Under the pieces are notes generated by a model. That model was given only the letters and a program-made list of their open reading frames with translations, searched no databases and was not told the origin of the DNA. Positions 62,195 to 64,000 of a stretch of 64,000 nucleotides of DNA are shown piece by piece. The first letter of the stretch is position 1. The number at the start of each line of letters is the position of its first letter. A program made the translations under genes and the position numbers. Origin of the DNA: Aphidius gifuensis (lineage: Eukaryota; Arthropoda; Insecta; Hymenoptera; Braconidae); contig NC_057789.1 of assembly GCF_014905175.1 (NCBI RefSeq), positions 23,556,555 to 23,620,554 on the forward strand, written 5' to 3'.

Positions 62195-64000
62195 ATCTAA
62201 AACATAATTAAATACTTGAATTTTACTAACACATAATTAAAATTTCATCGATTGGAAACTTAGTGTCAATTGGTAATCAATATCCGTTAAAAATAAAAAA
62301 AGAAAATTTGAAATTTATGAAATAATTTGATTCGTGGTTTCCATGTAATTTTGAATAAATAATAAATAAATTTACTCACTTGAAATTTTGTCAATATATT
62401 AATATAGATAAAAATGTCTTAATGATGATCAACTTGTTCAGCTTTAATAGTGGAAATATACTCTTCAACGTTTATTGGGTACTCGTTGATGAAGTTGATG
62501 CGCTGATTACACAGTATGACGATATTTGAAAACTTGATAAACAAAAAAAAAATAAATCATCATTATTATTTTTGTAATGTGCAATTAAAAATACATATAT
62601 TACGTTGTCTAAAATACATTTATGATCGTATATTAAAAAATATTATCGAATAAATAATGGAAAATCAATATATATATATATTTAAATGATTGATGTAAGT
62701 GTTATTTTCTTTTTTCGTTTTGATAGGATTTATTGTAACTAATCTATTAACAAAACAACCGTGTCAGCTATTAATGACCAAAATCACTATAATTTGTTTT
62801 TATATTAAAATATTGTAAACATAAAAAATTTATCCTTCAAAAATCCACGGGAATATTAAATACTAGTATATAGTATCATCTTCAAGCTATATGCATGTCA
62901 CATGGTCATTATTGAAACGATATTATTGAGATTGAAAAGCACATGTTCAATTTTGACATTGAACACGTTTTCTTGATAATGACATTGAGATTAACTGTAT
63001 ATAGACAGTTTAATTTTTGTAATTTAATTCACAAATATAATATTGATGTAATTAAAAATTTATACAAATTCAAAATTAAAAGTATTCAATGATTTTTTAC
63101 TTACTAATGAAGGTAACACGCAATGATGAAAACAATTTTTCTGGATAACAACAGATGATGGAACTTTTTTTTTAAAACCACGTGTGCGACATGAATTAAG
63201 AATTATTAGACAGAGCTAATGCAGCTAATACGTATGCATCAATGAATAATTGGTGAGTGACTGGTGTGGCACTGGTGCGGCGTTCGAGAAAACTAGTATT
63301 TTCCAGTGTATTTTCTAGTATTAGATACACACTTGCATAACGCATGCGCAGTCTTAAAAATATAGTTTTTTCTTTATATATTTAATACTACTACAGTAGT
63401 ATTAAATATATGGTTTTTTTACCTGTCGCAATCTAATGAATTTATTTTTTTGCATTAAATATTGTCTGTACGACGTCACTAGTGTTGACTAATAAGTAAT
63501 AACTATTACTAATTTATCACTGTAAGATAACATTTTATTAGAAAGATTTTGTCAAACTTGACTAAAAAAAAACTTAACTCTTTTGTTCAATAAAAAAAAA
63601 AAAAAAGGAGTTATATTTTTTTATCATAATAAAATGCGTTCATTATGTATATGTGTAGCAATATATTTAAAGACAAATGGCAATACTATATTAATTAGCA
63701 AAAGCACAACACCTTTCAATTATTTATTAAACCTTTCGTTATTTTTTATAAATACCATACAAAAAAATCATAAATTCAAAAAAGAACAAAAATAACAAGA
63801 AACTAATAAGCTCGTTGAATTGAAATAAAAAATTTTTGAATTTTTGACCATCTAATAATTTTAATTGTTTGTTTTTCTTGTGGAGATAAATTATTGAAAT
63901 AAATTTTATGATATTTACAAATTATACGTGTAAATTTTATATATGGTTAATATGCTCAGATTTACAAAAATCCAACTCAAGTGATGAAAAGTTTTTTTTT
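62195..64000. other. LRR gene 5' region and window end
   Basis: 62,370-62,560 is the likely 5' UTR exon of the LRR gene; 63,170-63,350 is less AT-rich (GGTGTGGCACTGGTGCGGCG) and promoter-like. A perfect 16 bp palindrome lies at 63,376-63,411. 63,715-63,875 is the second copy of the dispersed repeat at 56.0 kb. No further gene was supported. Confidence 0.4.
63376..63411. repeat. perfect inverted repeat, 16 bp arms
   Basis: ATATATTTAATACTAC (63,376-63,391) and its exact complement GTAGTATTAAATATAT (63,396-63,411) are separated by four bases. It is not followed by the features of a terminator and is probably part of a small element. Confidence 0.7.

Overview
The window is eukaryotic, very AT-rich DNA (clearly under 30% G+C). 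Genes are split by GT-AG introns, codons almost always end in A or T, and homopolymer runs are common. The gene content is that of an insect: a sugar-type gustatory receptor, Tweety, a DUF4803 secreted protein, a replication-type histone cluster and U6 snRNA. The extreme AT bias and a large leucine-rich-repeat gene fit a parasitoid wasp (Braconidae, perhaps Aphidiinae). That placement is inference from composition and content, not proven here.

Layout. 1-4.4 kb is repeat-rich: a TTAA-flanked MITE carrying a ~1 kb nested insertion, hairpins, and a direct duplication. 4.5-6.9 kb (+) is an eight-exon sugar gustatory receptor whose N-terminus is unresolved. 8.0-9.2 kb is a transposon with TTCCCGAAT-rich inverted ends, a likely 8-9 bp target duplication and one FLYWCH zinc-finger ORF. 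11.1-19.9 kb (+) is a USP31/43-like deubiquitinase; its 5.9 kb first coding intron holds a complete glutathione peroxidase gene on the other strand. 22-38.3 kb (+) is tweety, with a probable remote 5' exon, a ~10.8 kb intron containing a U6 snRNA gene, and two alternative C-termini.

42.5-48.2 kb is a histone cluster: a frameshifted H2B-like relic that still has a histone stem-loop, then divergent H4/H3 and H2A/H2B pairs. All five units end in a histone 3' stem-loop. H1 is not present. 48.9-49.8 kb holds broken coding-like remnants. 50.3-52.8 kb (+) is a DUF4803 secreted protein. 53.0-55.5 kb (-) is the tRNA-splicing endonuclease subunit Sen54. 56.3-58.5 kb (-) is a SMYD4-like TPR/SET/MYND protein with an altered NHSC motif. 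60.15-62.2 kb (-) is an LRR protein built from near-identical 48-residue modules, with a frameshifted 3' end.

The genes form no pathway. This is an ordinary insect gene neighbourhood apart from the histone cluster. The best candidates for something undescribed are the histone region (H2B-like relic, dyad-symmetric shared promoter, three-copy intergenic repeat), the LRR gene, and the transposon with repetitive ends. Exon boundaries were set by hand from splice sites and reading-phase continuity, and are best treated as models.
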